This document shows positions 1 through 7,668 of a stretch of DNA of 16,615 nucleotides, one piece after another; the stretch's first letter is position 1, and the number at the start of each line of letters is the position of its first letter. The translations under genes and the position numbers were made by a program. This DNA comes from Clostridiales bacterium (GTDB taxonomy: Bacteria > Bacillota > Clostridia > Oscillospirales > Acutalibacteraceae). The notes beneath the pieces were generated by a model, which saw only the letters and a list, made by a program, of their open reading frames with translations, did not search any database and was not told where the DNA came from. The stretch is from assembly GCA_020860025.1 (NCBI GenBank), contig JAJBVC010000008.1, positions 1 through 16,615 on the forward strand, written 5' to 3'.

Positions 1-28
1 GACTATAGTATTTAATTTTAAATAATTC

Positions 29-2047
29 TTATGATAAAAGCGTTCCGACTTTTTGATTGGTTTTAGCGTCGGTATTGTTTTGGTACCAATAATCTACAAT
101 TTCCGCCGTAATTTCAGCCGTTTCGGTACCGGAGCCTGCCATTTCAACGACTGTCGAAATAGCAATTTCAGGGCTGTCATACGGTGCATATGTGATAAGA
201 AAGCCGTTATTTCTCTTAACGCCGTTTACAACAACTTCAGACGTACCTGTTTTGCAGGCAACCTCGGTATCAAGTGCGTTAAAGATTAGATAAGGGCCGC
301 CGTTAGTCGCAACGAGACGCATACCCTGATGAACCAAATCGAGCGTTGTTTCGCTTAAATCAATAGTGTTTAAAACTGTCGAGCCTTTTTCGTTTACGAC
401 GCCTGTTGATGATGAAATAATAGATTTTACAAAATGCATTTCGTAAAGAGTACCGCCGTTTGCAACCGCTGCGCAGTAATTTGCAAGCTGGAGCGGAGTG
501 AACAAATTGTCGGACTGACCGATAGCCGCCTGCATAGTATCACCTATATTCCAGATACCGCCCGAATTTTCTCTGTTTTCGGGTGTTGCAAGTGTACCTG
601 TAGATTCGGCGATTTCAACACCTGTTTTACTTCCGAGTCCGAATTCGGAGGCATATTCGTTCATCTTTGTAATTCCAAGATTTATGGCGCAGTTGTAAAA
701 GAACATATTGCAGGAATCTCTAAGCGCTGTTTTAACATTTTCGGTTCCGTGAGCATTACCGTTAAGACACTGGAATTCCTGACCGTAAAACGTCTTAACA
801 CCCTCGCAGACAAATGTAGTGTTTGCTGTGATAGTGCCTTCCTCAAGAGCTGCGCAGGCAACAGCCGGCTTAAATGTAGAGCCGGGAGCGTATGTTCCGA
901 GAGCAAACCTGCTCCAGAGCGGATTTCTGCTGTCGGTGGAAAGTTCCTCGTAGTTATCGTAATAATCATCTAAATCATATGTCGGATACGAAGCCGCCGC
1001 TAAAATTTCACCTGAATTACAATCTGTAACAACGACCGCTCCGGCTGAAGAATAAGCGTCAACCTCGTCACAAACCTTTTTGAGCTCGTTTTGCGCAAGC
1101 ACCTGTAAATCCCTGTCAATAGTCAAAACAACGGTGCTGCCCTGAATAGGCTCCTTGGTGACCTCTTCCGTAATGTTGCCGTCACTGTCAATGGTAATTG
1201 TCAGTTCACCCGCCGTACCTTTAAGTTCACTCTCCATTGCCTGCTCAATTCCCGATTCGCCAATCTGGTCTGTGATATTGTACCCTTCATCTTTTAATTC
1301 ACTGTATTCCTCGGCGTTGATTTCACGTACAGTTCCGAGAATATGAGGCGCAATAGTTGAGTCAACGTACTCTCTGTAAGCGACAACGCTTACATCGGCG
1401 CCACAGTATGTTTCCTGGTCTTCTTTTATAGTTGCGACAGTTTCGTCGCTTACGTCTTCCGCAATAGTGACAGGATTTTCATATGAAAAGAGAAGACGTG
1501 TCAGTTCGTATCTTATATTGCCTATTTTCAGTGCGGTTTCATCGTCATAATCCTCAAGCGAATATTTTTCAACCATAGCGTCAAAGCAGTTTTGCGCTGT
1601 GGCATACGATTGCAGATTAAGCATATCTGCGCTTTTCATTGTCTCAACAGCGTCATCGTCGTCCGTGAACTTAATATTTCCTTTTTTATCAATAGTCAGC
1701 GGAAGATTTTGAGCGTATTCCTCGCCGTTCTTTTCAAAAAGCTGAATGAGGTTATATATAATTTCGTTTCGCTGAGCACTTTCACTTGCCGACGGAAAAT
1801 ATACGGCGTTAAGCGTTATTGAATTTCCCTGTCTGTTTGTAACGAGAGAGTTGCCGTTTCTGTCAACAATTTCACCACGGGCAGCCTCAATCGGAACGAC
1901 GTATGTTTTTACAGTGTTGTTTTGCTCGGCGTAATATTCATTATCTCTTACTTGAATTGTGTAAAGGTCAACAGCAAAGCCGACAATAACGGCAATTATT
2001 ACAATTAACGCTACAATATTTCTGCCGCTAAAGTGTCTGCTTTTCAT
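29..2047 (-). CDS. mrdA: Penicillin-binding protein 2, elongation-type class B transpeptidase
   Basis: Class B PBP that cross-links peptidoglycan during lateral wall growth; anchored in the membrane with its catalytic domain outside. A short cytoplasmic N-terminus leads into one membrane segment (about residues 10-28, hydrophobic IVALIVIIAVIVGFAV), then a PBP-dimer region with the RGEIVDRNG motif. The transpeptidase domain carries all three signatures: STFK near residue 390, SCN near 445 and KTG near 599. An ATG at 2056 overlaps the AAAGGA ribosome site (2056-2061), so I prefer the ATG at 2047, nine bases from the GG, giving about 672 residues. It is last in the visible mreBCD-PBP2 operon, about 20 nt after mreD. 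That context favours the elongasome PBP2 (MrdA/PbpA) over a division or sporulation (SpoVD) enzyme. The operon may continue off the left edge. Confidence 0.9.
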   Translation of the reverse strand: MKSRHFSGRNIVALIVIIAVIVGFAVDLYTIQVRDNEYYAEQNNTVKTYVVPIEAARGEIVDRNGNSLVTNRQGNSITLNAVYFPSASESAQRNEIIYNLIQLFEKNGEEYAQNLPLTIDKKGNIKFTDDDDAVETMKSADMLNLQSYATAQNCFDAMVEKYSLEDYDDETALKIGNIRYELTRLLFSYENPVTIAEDVSDETVATIKEDQETYCGADVSVVAYREYVDSTIAPHILGTVREINAEEYSELKDEGYNITDQIGESGIEQAMESELKGTAGELTITIDSDGNITEEVTKEPIQGSTVVLTIDRDLQVLAQNELKKVCDEVDAYSSAGAVVVTDCNSGEILAAASYPTYDLDDYYDNYEELSTDSRNPLWSRFALGTYAPGSTFKPAVACAALEEGTITANTTFVCEGVKTFYGQEFQCLNGNAHGTENVKTALRDSCNMFFYNCAINLGITKMNEYASEFGLGSKTGVEIAESTGTLATPENRENSGGIWNIGDTMQAAIGQSDNLFTPLQLANYCAAVANGGTLYEMHFVKSIISSSTGVVNEKGSTVLNTIDLSETTLDLVHQGMRLVATNGGPYLIFNALDTEVACKTGTSEVVVNGVKRNNGFLITYAPYDSPEIAISTVVEMAGSGTETAEITAEIVDYWYQNNTDAKTNQKVGTLLS

Positions 2048-2068
2048 TTTTACCATCCTTTACTATAT

Positions 2069-2593
2069 TTATTCGGTTGAGTGATTTAATTTTTTCTTTA
2101 TCGCTTTTAAAATTAGCCATACAAATGGCGTTATGAGAACAGTGTAAACAGTGCAGGGAATATAGAACGAATAAAGCGTTTGAACGCTGTCGTCAAGTCC
2201 CTTAACCACAATAAAGAACAGCCAGTACAATAGACTGTAAAATATAATTGCAATGCATGATGAAAGCATATTTGTTATGAAAATATCACGTGCAATATAC
2301 GTTACAAAAGCCGCCGTCAAAAAGCATACAAGGGCAAGATATATAAAGTTAAAGCCCAAGTGAACGCTCGATGAAGCGTCCCACATCATTCCGCCGAGCA
2401 TCCCGATAAAGCCGGCACGTATACAGTCCTCACCGACGGAAAGTATTATTGCTGTCGGAATTATAATAAAACAGCGTGCGCCGCCGATTTCGGGCAAAAG
2501 TCCGCTTACGTTTTGCAGCAGGTCAGCCAAAAGCAGAAGCACGGCATAGGTAATGTACTTTGTCGCTTTTTGCGATTTTGTAAGTTCTCCCAT
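2069..2593 (-). CDS. mreD: Rod shape-determining protein MreD
   Basis: Small polytopic membrane protein of the elongasome, which works with MreC and RodA/PBP2. About 174 residues, the usual family length, with five or so hydrophobic segments (for example YAVLLLLADLL, CFIIIPTAIIL, FIYLALVCFLTAAFV and IIFYSLLYWLFFIVV) and a lysine-rich C-terminus. Sequence conservation in this family is weak, so the call rests on length, topology and position directly after mreC. The mreC stop and the mreD start share one base (TGATG at 2595-2591), a translational-coupling arrangement. A GAGG sits about 8 nt upstream. A TTG at 2596 is possible but less likely. Confidence 0.88.
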   Translation of the reverse strand: MGELTKSQKATKYITYAVLLLLADLLQNVSGLLPEIGGARCFIIIPTAIILSVGEDCIRAGFIGMLGGMMWDASSSVHLGFNFIYLALVCFLTAAFVTYIARDIFITNMLSSCIAIIFYSLLYWLFFIVVKGLDDSVQTLYSFYIPCTVYTVLITPFVWLILKAIKKKLNHSTE

Positions 2594-3441
2594 CAATCGT
2601 CCTCGCTTTCGGAGTCGAATCCGGTGAGAATTAAGCAGGTGTCAATTTTTTCAATATCTGTTCCCGGTTCAATAGTCGCATATGTGGAAATGTTTGTTTC
2701 CTCGTTTTCAATATCCTTTACAGTGCCTATGATAATTCCTTTCGGCATTGACGAGCTTATTCCGGCGGTCGCAATAATAGCGCCGTATGACAGTGTTGTT
2801 GCGGTGTCAAGATTTTCAAATTTGCAGTAGCCGTCCTTCGCAAGCTTTGCATCACCTGTAACATAGCTTAACTCTTTCGTATTTATGTCGTAAGCAGAAA
2901 CCGAAAAGTCGGGGTCAAGAATAGAAATTACAACACTGTACGCAGGGTAAGCCTTTTTAACAATGCCGACCAAATATTTTCCGTAAAGTACAGCGTCGCC
3001 GTCCTTTACTCCCTGAAGAGTGCCACGGTTAACGGTAAAACCGCAATAAGGGTCTGCACTGTCTCTTCCGATTACGCTTGCCTGAAGATATGTAAAATCG
3101 GGGTTATCATCCTCAAGCTCAAGCGCCTCTTTATACAGTTCGTTTTGCGCTTTAAGATTTTCGTAATCGGCAAGCTGGTCTTGAAGCTCGCCGATCTGCT
3201 GCTGTAATTCGTCAATCTTTTCCTCATATTCGGTATTGCCCTTTGCGTTGCTCGATATCCGGTCAATGCCGTCTGAAATTTTGCTTGCGACCCAGTGAGC
3301 AGGCGTAAAGATTGTGCCTACTATACTTGACTGGGCGGTTTCGCCGTGACCGTTTGCGGCGCAAATCAGCATACCTACAAGCAGTAAAGCGATAACTGTG
3401 CATATTAACTTGAAACGTCCGCTTTTAAAAAGGTCTTTCAT
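2593..3441 (-). CDS. mreC: Rod shape-determining protein MreC
   Basis: Bitopic membrane protein that activates PBP2 and scaffolds the elongation machinery outside the membrane. Residues about 11-28 form one hydrophobic segment (LICTVIALLLVGMLIC). Residues about 70-110 are a heptad-rich coiled coil (EEKIDELQQQIGELQDQLAD). The rest is the beta-barrel MreC core, including VIGRDSADPYCGFTVNRG and GIIIGTV-like strands. At 282 residues it is normal for the family. The start is 2 nt after the mreB stop, with AGAAGG from the mreB tail as ribosome site. The last five residues are acidic (ESEDD). Confidence 0.93.
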   Translation of the reverse strand: MKDLFKSGRFKLICTVIALLLVGMLICAANGHGETAQSSIVGTIFTPAHWVASKISDGIDRISSNAKGNTEYEEKIDELQQQIGELQDQLADYENLKAQNELYKEALELEDDNPDFTYLQASVIGRDSADPYCGFTVNRGTLQGVKDGDAVLYGKYLVGIVKKAYPAYSVVISILDPDFSVSAYDINTKELSYVTGDAKLAKDGYCKFENLDTATTLSYGAIIATAGISSSMPKGIIIGTVKDIENEETNISTYATIEPGTDIEKIDTCLILTGFDSESEDD

Positions 3442-3443
3442 TC

Positions 3444-4424
3444 TTATTTTGCCCTTCTGAGTTTAATTGAGGTTCCCAGCGCAACGCAGTCAAGCGGTTT
3501 TTCGGGAATATGTACCTCAATATTTGTCCTCTCTTGTATCAGTTCTTTAAGTCCTCTTAACTGACTTGAACCGCCTGTAAGGTATATACCTCTGTCAATA
3601 ATATCAGCGGAAAGCTCCGGCAGAGTTACTTCAAGAGTTTCGCATATTGCGCCGAGTATTTTTTCAACAGGCTCCGACAGAGCGTTTCGTATTTCGGCGG
3701 AAGTAACCTCGGCGCTTTTAGGCAGTCCGTTTACAAGGTTTCTGCCTTTAATTTCCATAGCGCCTTCACCGTCATATTCTCTTGCCGAACCGATTTTAAG
3801 CTTTACATCCTCCGCTGTGTTAATTCCTATCAGGAGATCGTGTTTGTTTTTCATATAGTTTACGATAGCTTCGTCTAAAGCGTCGCCGCCGATTTTTATA
3901 CTTTTGCTTGCTGCAATTCCTCCAAGGCTTATTACAGCCACGTCGCACGTACCGCCGCCGATGTCAATAACCATTGAGCCTGTTGCGTCAAAAACGGGAA
4001 GTCCTGCGCCCAAAGCCGCCGCCATTGGTTCTTCAATAAGCTCAACCTCCTGAGCGCCGGCTGAACGAACCGCATCCTCAACGGCTCTGCGTTCAACCTC
4101 TGTTACACCGCTCGGAACACTGATTACAACTCTTGTTTTTGTAAAAAGACTGCGTTTGCTTGAACGATAAATAAAGCTTCTGAGCATATCCGATGTCATA
4201 TCAAAATCGGCAATAACGCCGTCTTTAAGCGGTCTTACGGCAACTATTGAACCGGGAGTTCTGCCTATCATTGCTTTAGCCTCGTCGCCTGTTGCGACAA
4301 CACGTTTTGATTTAACGTCAACGGCAACAACACTCGGTTCACGGATAACTATTCTTCCTCTTTTATCACAAATAAGTGTATCGGCGGTACCAAGGTCTAT
4401 ACCGATATCTCTTGAAAACAACAT
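3444..4424 (-). CDS. mreB: Rod shape-determining protein MreB (actin homologue)
   Basis: Bacterial actin forming membrane-associated filaments that direct lateral wall synthesis. At 326 residues it is slightly short but within the family range. The actin-fold signatures are present: phosphate-1 GIDLGTADTLI at about residues 8-18, IREPSVVA, phosphate-2 DIGGGTCDVAVI near 153-164, and the adenosine motif LTGGSSQLRGL near 298-308. A helical linker with EEPMAAALGAG lies between them. It opens the operon, 70-100 nt after a sigma-A-type promoter. The ribosome site is weak (GAGAG). MreB, Mbl and MreBH cannot be told apart from sequence alone, but linkage to mreC and mreD favours MreB. Confidence 0.95.
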   Translation of the reverse strand: MLFSRDIGIDLGTADTLICDKRGRIVIREPSVVAVDVKSKRVVATGDEAKAMIGRTPGSIVAVRPLKDGVIADFDMTSDMLRSFIYRSSKRSLFTKTRVVISVPSGVTEVERRAVEDAVRSAGAQEVELIEEPMAAALGAGLPVFDATGSMVIDIGGGTCDVAVISLGGIAASKSIKIGGDALDEAIVNYMKNKHDLLIGINTAEDVKLKIGSAREYDGEGAMEIKGRNLVNGLPKSAEVTSAEIRNALSEPVEKILGAICETLEVTLPELSADIIDRGIYLTGGSSQLRGLKELIQERTNIEVHIPEKPLDCVALGTSIKLRRAK

Positions 4425-4491
4425 TATACTCTCTCACTTTCAAATATATAGATAAAACATAAAATGTTTAATATTATTTTAATACCAATAT

Positions 4492-4520
4492 ATTATATAA
4501 TAGAGAACTTCTTATCTCAA
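4492..4520 (-). promoter_or_regulatory. Sigma-A-type promoter for mreBCD-PBP2
   Basis: On the minus strand, TTGAGA (4520-4515) and a perfect TATAAT (4497-4492) are separated by exactly 17 bp. Transcription would start near 4485, giving a leader of about 60 nt before mreB. Confidence 0.7.
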
Positions 4521-4664
4521 TACCAATTTTTAAAATTTACAAAATTGTAAAACAATTAACAAATGTAAAAATAAAATTAGGATATTTAATAGATTTTGAG
4601 AAAGTAGTCAGAATTAAGCATTTTGGGAGGGGAGCTGTACGATGGTACATCCAGTTGCGGTTTC

Positions 4665-4699
4665 AAAAGAATTATCCGTTTGCAAAAACAAACGGATAA
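4665..4699 (-). terminator. Terminator after the PdaA-like gene
   Basis: A perfect 11-bp stem (TTATCCGTTTG at 4672-4682 pairing with 4689-4699) with a 6-nt loop lies 24 nt past the deacetylase stop codon. Read on the minus strand it is followed by TTCTTTT. The T tract is interrupted, so termination strength is uncertain. Confidence 0.65.
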
Positions 4700-4722
4700 C
4701 TCCTCGACTGCTTTATCGAAAC

Positions 4723-5577
4723 CTATACTTCAACCGTAAATTCGTAGCCTTGTTCTCTTATGCTGTCAATTATTTGCGGCATTAGCTCTGCGTTCGTCTG
4801 ACTGACTGCGTGCAGCAGCAGGATTTCGCCGTTATGCGTATGCTCTGTAATATTTTGCAAAGCCTCGTCAGCATCGGGCGGATTTTGAGTATCCCAATCT
4901 GCATACGCAAACGACCAGAAAACGCTTTTGTATCCGAGACTGTTCGCAAGTGCAAGCGTGCTTTCGCTGAATTCACCTTTCGGAAATCTGAAAAGAGTCA
5001 TTGTGTAATCAAAATTTTCCTTAATATAATCATGCAAAACAGTGATTTCCTCTGTTGCTTCCTCAGTCGTAACCTCATCCATTGTGTAGTGGCGGTACGT
5101 GTGGTTTCCGACAACGTGTCCCTCATCAATCATACGCTGTATCAGGTCGGGATTATCCTTTGCAAAATCATACGTTACAAAGAAAACAGCCTTTACATTC
5201 TTTTCCTTAAGAGTGTCAAGAATTGCCGGAGTGTAGCCGTTTTCATACCCCTCGTCAAATGTCAGGCAAACAAATTTGTCGTCGTTCATAATGAACTGTG
5301 CGCCAAGCTCTCCGTATTGCTCCTGAAGATTAACAGGGTCAGTAGGTCTTTCGTGGTCATCGGCGTATCCCGGGCCCCATACAACCTTTTCGGTGCTGTA
5401 TTCGCTTGATGAAACAGCGTCCGCTACAACGGTCGTTTCGGCAACATTCGTGCCGTCTGACGTATCGGTGTTGTCCGCTGAACTTGTGCTTGAATCGTTT
5501 TCGTTTGTACTGCTTGATGTACAGCCGCAAAGCAGAAAAATTCCGACGCATATCAGTGAAATAATAATTTTCTTCAT
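4723..5577 (-). CDS. PdaA-like polysaccharide deacetylase, lipoprotein
   Basis: NodB-fold deacetylase, probably acting on peptidoglycan (PdaA de-N-acetylates muramic acid, a step in muramic delta-lactam formation in spore cortex). It has a lipoprotein signal peptide with lipobox LCGC (Cys19 lipidated) and a Ser/Thr/Asp-rich linker to about residue 60, so it is anchored on the outer face of the membrane. Motif 1 is TFDEGYENGYT (106-116), motif 2 is GNHTYRH (His159 and His163), a later block is FRFPKGEFSE, and near the end comes LLLHA. The ENGYT and DEGHVVGNH blocks resemble the PdaA subfamily rather than general chitin deacetylases. The second Asp of the usual TFDDG is Glu. The start has GGGAGG 7 nt upstream, and that site lies inside a hairpin. 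It is last of prfB-mgtC-pdaA. The PdaA role is inferred; a different peptidoglycan deacetylase is possible. Confidence 0.85.
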   Translation of the reverse strand: MKKIIISLICVGIFLLCGCTSSSTNENDSSTSSADNTDTSDGTNVAETTVVADAVSSSEYSTEKVVWGPGYADDHERPTDPVNLQEQYGELGAQFIMNDDKFVCLTFDEGYENGYTPAILDTLKEKNVKAVFFVTYDFAKDNPDLIQRMIDEGHVVGNHTYRHYTMDEVTTEEATEEITVLHDYIKENFDYTMTLFRFPKGEFSESTLALANSLGYKSVFWSFAYADWDTQNPPDADEALQNITEHTHNGEILLLHAVSQTNAELMPQIIDSIREQGYEFTVEV

Positions 5578-5620
5578 AAAAAAACCTCCCGAACTTATTG
5601 TTGTCAGGGAGGAATTTTTT
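5578..5620 (-). terminator. Terminator-like hairpin enclosing the deacetylase ribosome site
   Basis: Read on the minus strand: six A, TT, then CCTCCC (5612-5607), a 16-nt loop, GGGAGG (5590-5585) and seven T (5584-5578) leading straight to the ATG at 5577. The stem is 6 bp of mostly GC, and the flanking A and T tracts could extend it. It follows the mgtC stop, so it can act as a terminator. Its 3' arm is also the Shine-Dalgarno of the next gene. The effect on expression is inferred. Confidence 0.55.
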
Positions 5621-5641
5621 ATTTATAAATTTAAATGGTAA

Positions 5642-6382
5642 TTAGTTGTCTATTTTCCAGCCGGCTGATATTATTCCCTCATCTTTTCCTATATGAGCAA
5701 GAACGCTTTCGACTAAATCGTTGCTTTCGCCCGCTGTTGATATGTACGCTCTGATTTTTACGTTTCCCTCGTCATCGTCGTTGCTTTCGAGATTGTGGAG
5801 AAGGACGCCGTTTTTTTCTCTGATTATTTTTATCAGATGTGAACGTATGTCATTTTCGTGTTCTTCCGTACATTTTATTGAAATTTTATATATATGCTCG
5901 ATATCCGTTTTTACTTTTTCGTTATAGTGCCTGAATTTGTTAATTTTAATTGATATAGGCTTGATTATAATATTAATAATAACTATTGCCGCCGCTACTA
6001 TAACGGGATATAAAATATTGTCTACCGTGCATAATATTCCGACTGCTGCCGTAGTCCATATTGTTGCGGCTGTAGAAAGACCTCTTATGTGTGCGCCGTC
6101 ACGTATAATAAGACCTGCGCCCAAAAAACCGATTCCGCATACGACCTGACTTGCAACTCGTGTCGGGTCAACATTTTCAGCGTCCGTCAAAAAAGAAATT
6201 GACGTATAAGCGTAAGCACCGATGCACACAATTATATTAGTTAAAATACCCGCCTGATGACGAGTCCACTGCCGTTCAAGTCCTATAATAAGACCGAGGA
6301 CAATGGCGAGTAAAAGTCTTATTGAAAACCCCGAAAACTGAGTTATATCAAGTACCGTCAGATTTTCAAGACTGTCAATCAT
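5642..6382 (-). CDS. MgtC/SapB-family membrane protein with C-terminal ACT-like domain
   Basis: Inner-membrane protein of the MgtC/SapB family. Members are linked to magnesium limitation, acid survival and, in pathogens, inhibition of F-type ATP synthase; the substrate or partner here is unknown. The N-terminal half (about residues 18-140) has four to five membrane segments and the family core GLIIGLERQWTRHQAG, followed by GIGFLGAGLII and an ATIWTTAAVGI block. Residues about 155-246 form a soluble domain (IYKISIKCTEEHE to GIISAGWKI) with the length and pattern of the ACT-like tail of long MgtC proteins. The start codon lies inside the end of prfB (8-bp overlap), with GAGGGAG about 12 nt upstream, so translation is probably coupled to RF2. 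No magnesium riboswitch is visible upstream. Confidence 0.85.
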   Translation of the reverse strand: MIDSLENLTVLDITQFSGFSIRLLLAIVLGLIIGLERQWTRHQAGILTNIIVCIGAYAYTSISFLTDAENVDPTRVASQVVCGIGFLGAGLIIRDGAHIRGLSTAATIWTTAAVGILCTVDNILYPVIVAAAIVIINIIIKPISIKINKFRHYNEKVKTDIEHIYKISIKCTEEHENDIRSHLIKIIREKNGVLLHNLESNDDDEGNVKIRAYISTAGESNDLVESVLAHIGKDEGIISAGWKIDN

Positions 6383-7502
6383 TGTTCAGTTCAGCTCCCT
6401 CTACCGATTTCATTTTAAGATAAGCGTTTATAAAGCCGTCAATTTCTCCGTCCATAACAGCGTTAATATTGCCCATTTCATATCCTGTGCGGTGGTCTTT
6501 TGCCATTGTGTACGGCATAAATACGTATGAGCGTATCTGACTGCCCCAGGCAATTTCCTTTTGGTCGCCCTTAATATCTTCAATTCTTTCAAGATTTTCA
6601 CGCTCTTTAATTTCAACGAGTTTTGATTTGAGCATACGCATTGCAACTTCACGGTTTTGGTGCTGGCTTCGCTCAATCTGACATGAAACGACTATACCTG
6701 TGGGAATATGAGTGAGACGAACGGCTGACGATGTTTTGTTTACCTTTTGACCGCCTGCACCCGACGCTCTGTAAACGTCCATTTTAATATCCTCTTCACG
6801 TATTTCAACATCAACGTCATCGTCAATTTCGGGCATAACCTCCAATGAAGCAAATGATGTGTGACGCCTGCCCGACGAGTCAAAAGGAGAAATTCTGACA
6901 AGTCTGTGAATACCCATTTCACCTTTCAGATAGCCGTATGCGTTTTCACCCTCAATAAGAATCGTTGCACTTTTAATTCCGGCAACATCGCCCTCAAGAT
7001 AATCGAGAGTCGATACTTTATATCCGTGGCGTTCACCCCAGCGGTTGTACATTCTAAATAGCATCTCAACCCAGTCCTGAGCCTCTGTTCCGCCTGCTCC
7101 TGCGTGAAAGGTTAACAAGGCGTTGTTGCTGTCAAATTCGCCGCTTAAAAGTGTTGAAAGTGTAAGGTCTTCAAGCCTTTTTTCAATCTCCTCAACAGAT
7201 GATGTACAGTCGTCCAAAAGCTCTGCGTCATCTTCCTCATCGGCAAGCTCAATCATAACAAGAGCGTCGTCAAAATCATTTTTAACGCTTTCATACGAGG
7301 CAATTTTTGCTTTGAGAGCGCCGATTTTCTGCATGGTTTTCTGACTTGCCTGCATATCGTCCCAAAAGTCGGGAGCACTGCTTTTTTTCTCAAGCTCGGC
7401 GACTTCGCCTTTGAGCGTATCGATGGCAAGCGCCTCTTTGAGTGTTTCAACAGTTTTTTCCGATTGGAGTAATCTTAACTTTAATTCTTCATATTCAATC
7501 AT
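6375..7502 (-). CDS. prfB: Peptide chain release factor 2 (RF2)
   Basis: Ribosome release factor that reads UGA and UAA and triggers peptidyl-tRNA hydrolysis. The codon-reading tripeptide SPF (about residues 205-207, in VRISPFDSSGRRHTSF) identifies RF2 rather than RF1. The catalytic GGQ is at about 250-252 (RASGAGGQKVNKTSS). Length is about 375 residues, normal for RF2. Two ATGs are available. GGAG lies only 2 nt from the one at 7508 but 8 nt from the one at 7502, so I chose 7502. The region where most RF2 genes carry an in-frame UGA and +1 frameshift (around residues 22-33) is open here, so this gene appears to lack the autoregulatory frameshift. It leads a probable prfB-mgtC-pdaA transcript. 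Confidence 0.95.
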   Translation of the reverse strand: MIEYEELKLRLLQSEKTVETLKEALAIDTLKGEVAELEKKSSAPDFWDDMQASQKTMQKIGALKAKIASYESVKNDFDDALVMIELADEEDDAELLDDCTSSVEEIEKRLEDLTLSTLLSGEFDSNNALLTFHAGAGGTEAQDWVEMLFRMYNRWGERHGYKVSTLDYLEGDVAGIKSATILIEGENAYGYLKGEMGIHRLVRISPFDSSGRRHTSFASLEVMPEIDDDVDVEIREEDIKMDVYRASGAGGQKVNKTSSAVRLTHIPTGIVVSCQIERSQHQNREVAMRMLKSKLVEIKERENLERIEDIKGDQKEIAWGSQIRSYVFMPYTMAKDHRTGYEMGNINAVMDGEIDGFINAYLKMKSVEGAELNND

Positions 7503-7547
7503 ATTCATAACTCCATAATAAATATTATATCATTTTAGTTTCATAAT

Positions 7548-7576
7548 ATTATATACAAATTGCAATGATAATGCAA
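7548..7576 (-). promoter_or_regulatory. Probable promoter for prfB
   Basis: On the minus strand, TTGCAT (7576-7571) is 17 bp from a perfect TATAAT (7553-7548). The -35 matches consensus only in its TTG; spacing and -10 are ideal. A further TATAAT at 7529-7524 has no -35. The first would give a leader of about 40 nt. Confidence 0.55.
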
Positions 7577-7611
7577 GTTCAAAATAGTTTAATAATATTT
7601 TAAATAAATTA

Positions 7612-7641
7612 TTGATTTATTGTGGTACAGTAATGTATAAT
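7612..7641 (+). promoter_or_regulatory. Promoter for the RING/zinc-ribbon gene
   Basis: TTGATT (7612-7617), an 18-bp spacer and TATAAT (7636-7641) stand about 27 nt before the ATG at 7669. It is divergent from the prfB promoter, with about 35 bp between the two -35 boxes. Confidence 0.6.
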
Positions 7642-7668
7642 ATAGTGACTGTAAAAGGAGAGGAAGCT

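Noticed and set aside
434..973. 179-codon plus-strand open frame opposite PBP2
   Set aside because: It lies wholly antisense to a PBP2 with all catalytic motifs. Its cysteine-rich, low-complexity translation is the usual shadow of this codon usage, and there is no ribosome site.
5622..5653. TAGACA and TATAAA as a private promoter for the deacetylase
   Set aside because: The spacer is 20 bp and both boxes are weak, so not called; transcription from the prfB side is at least as likely.
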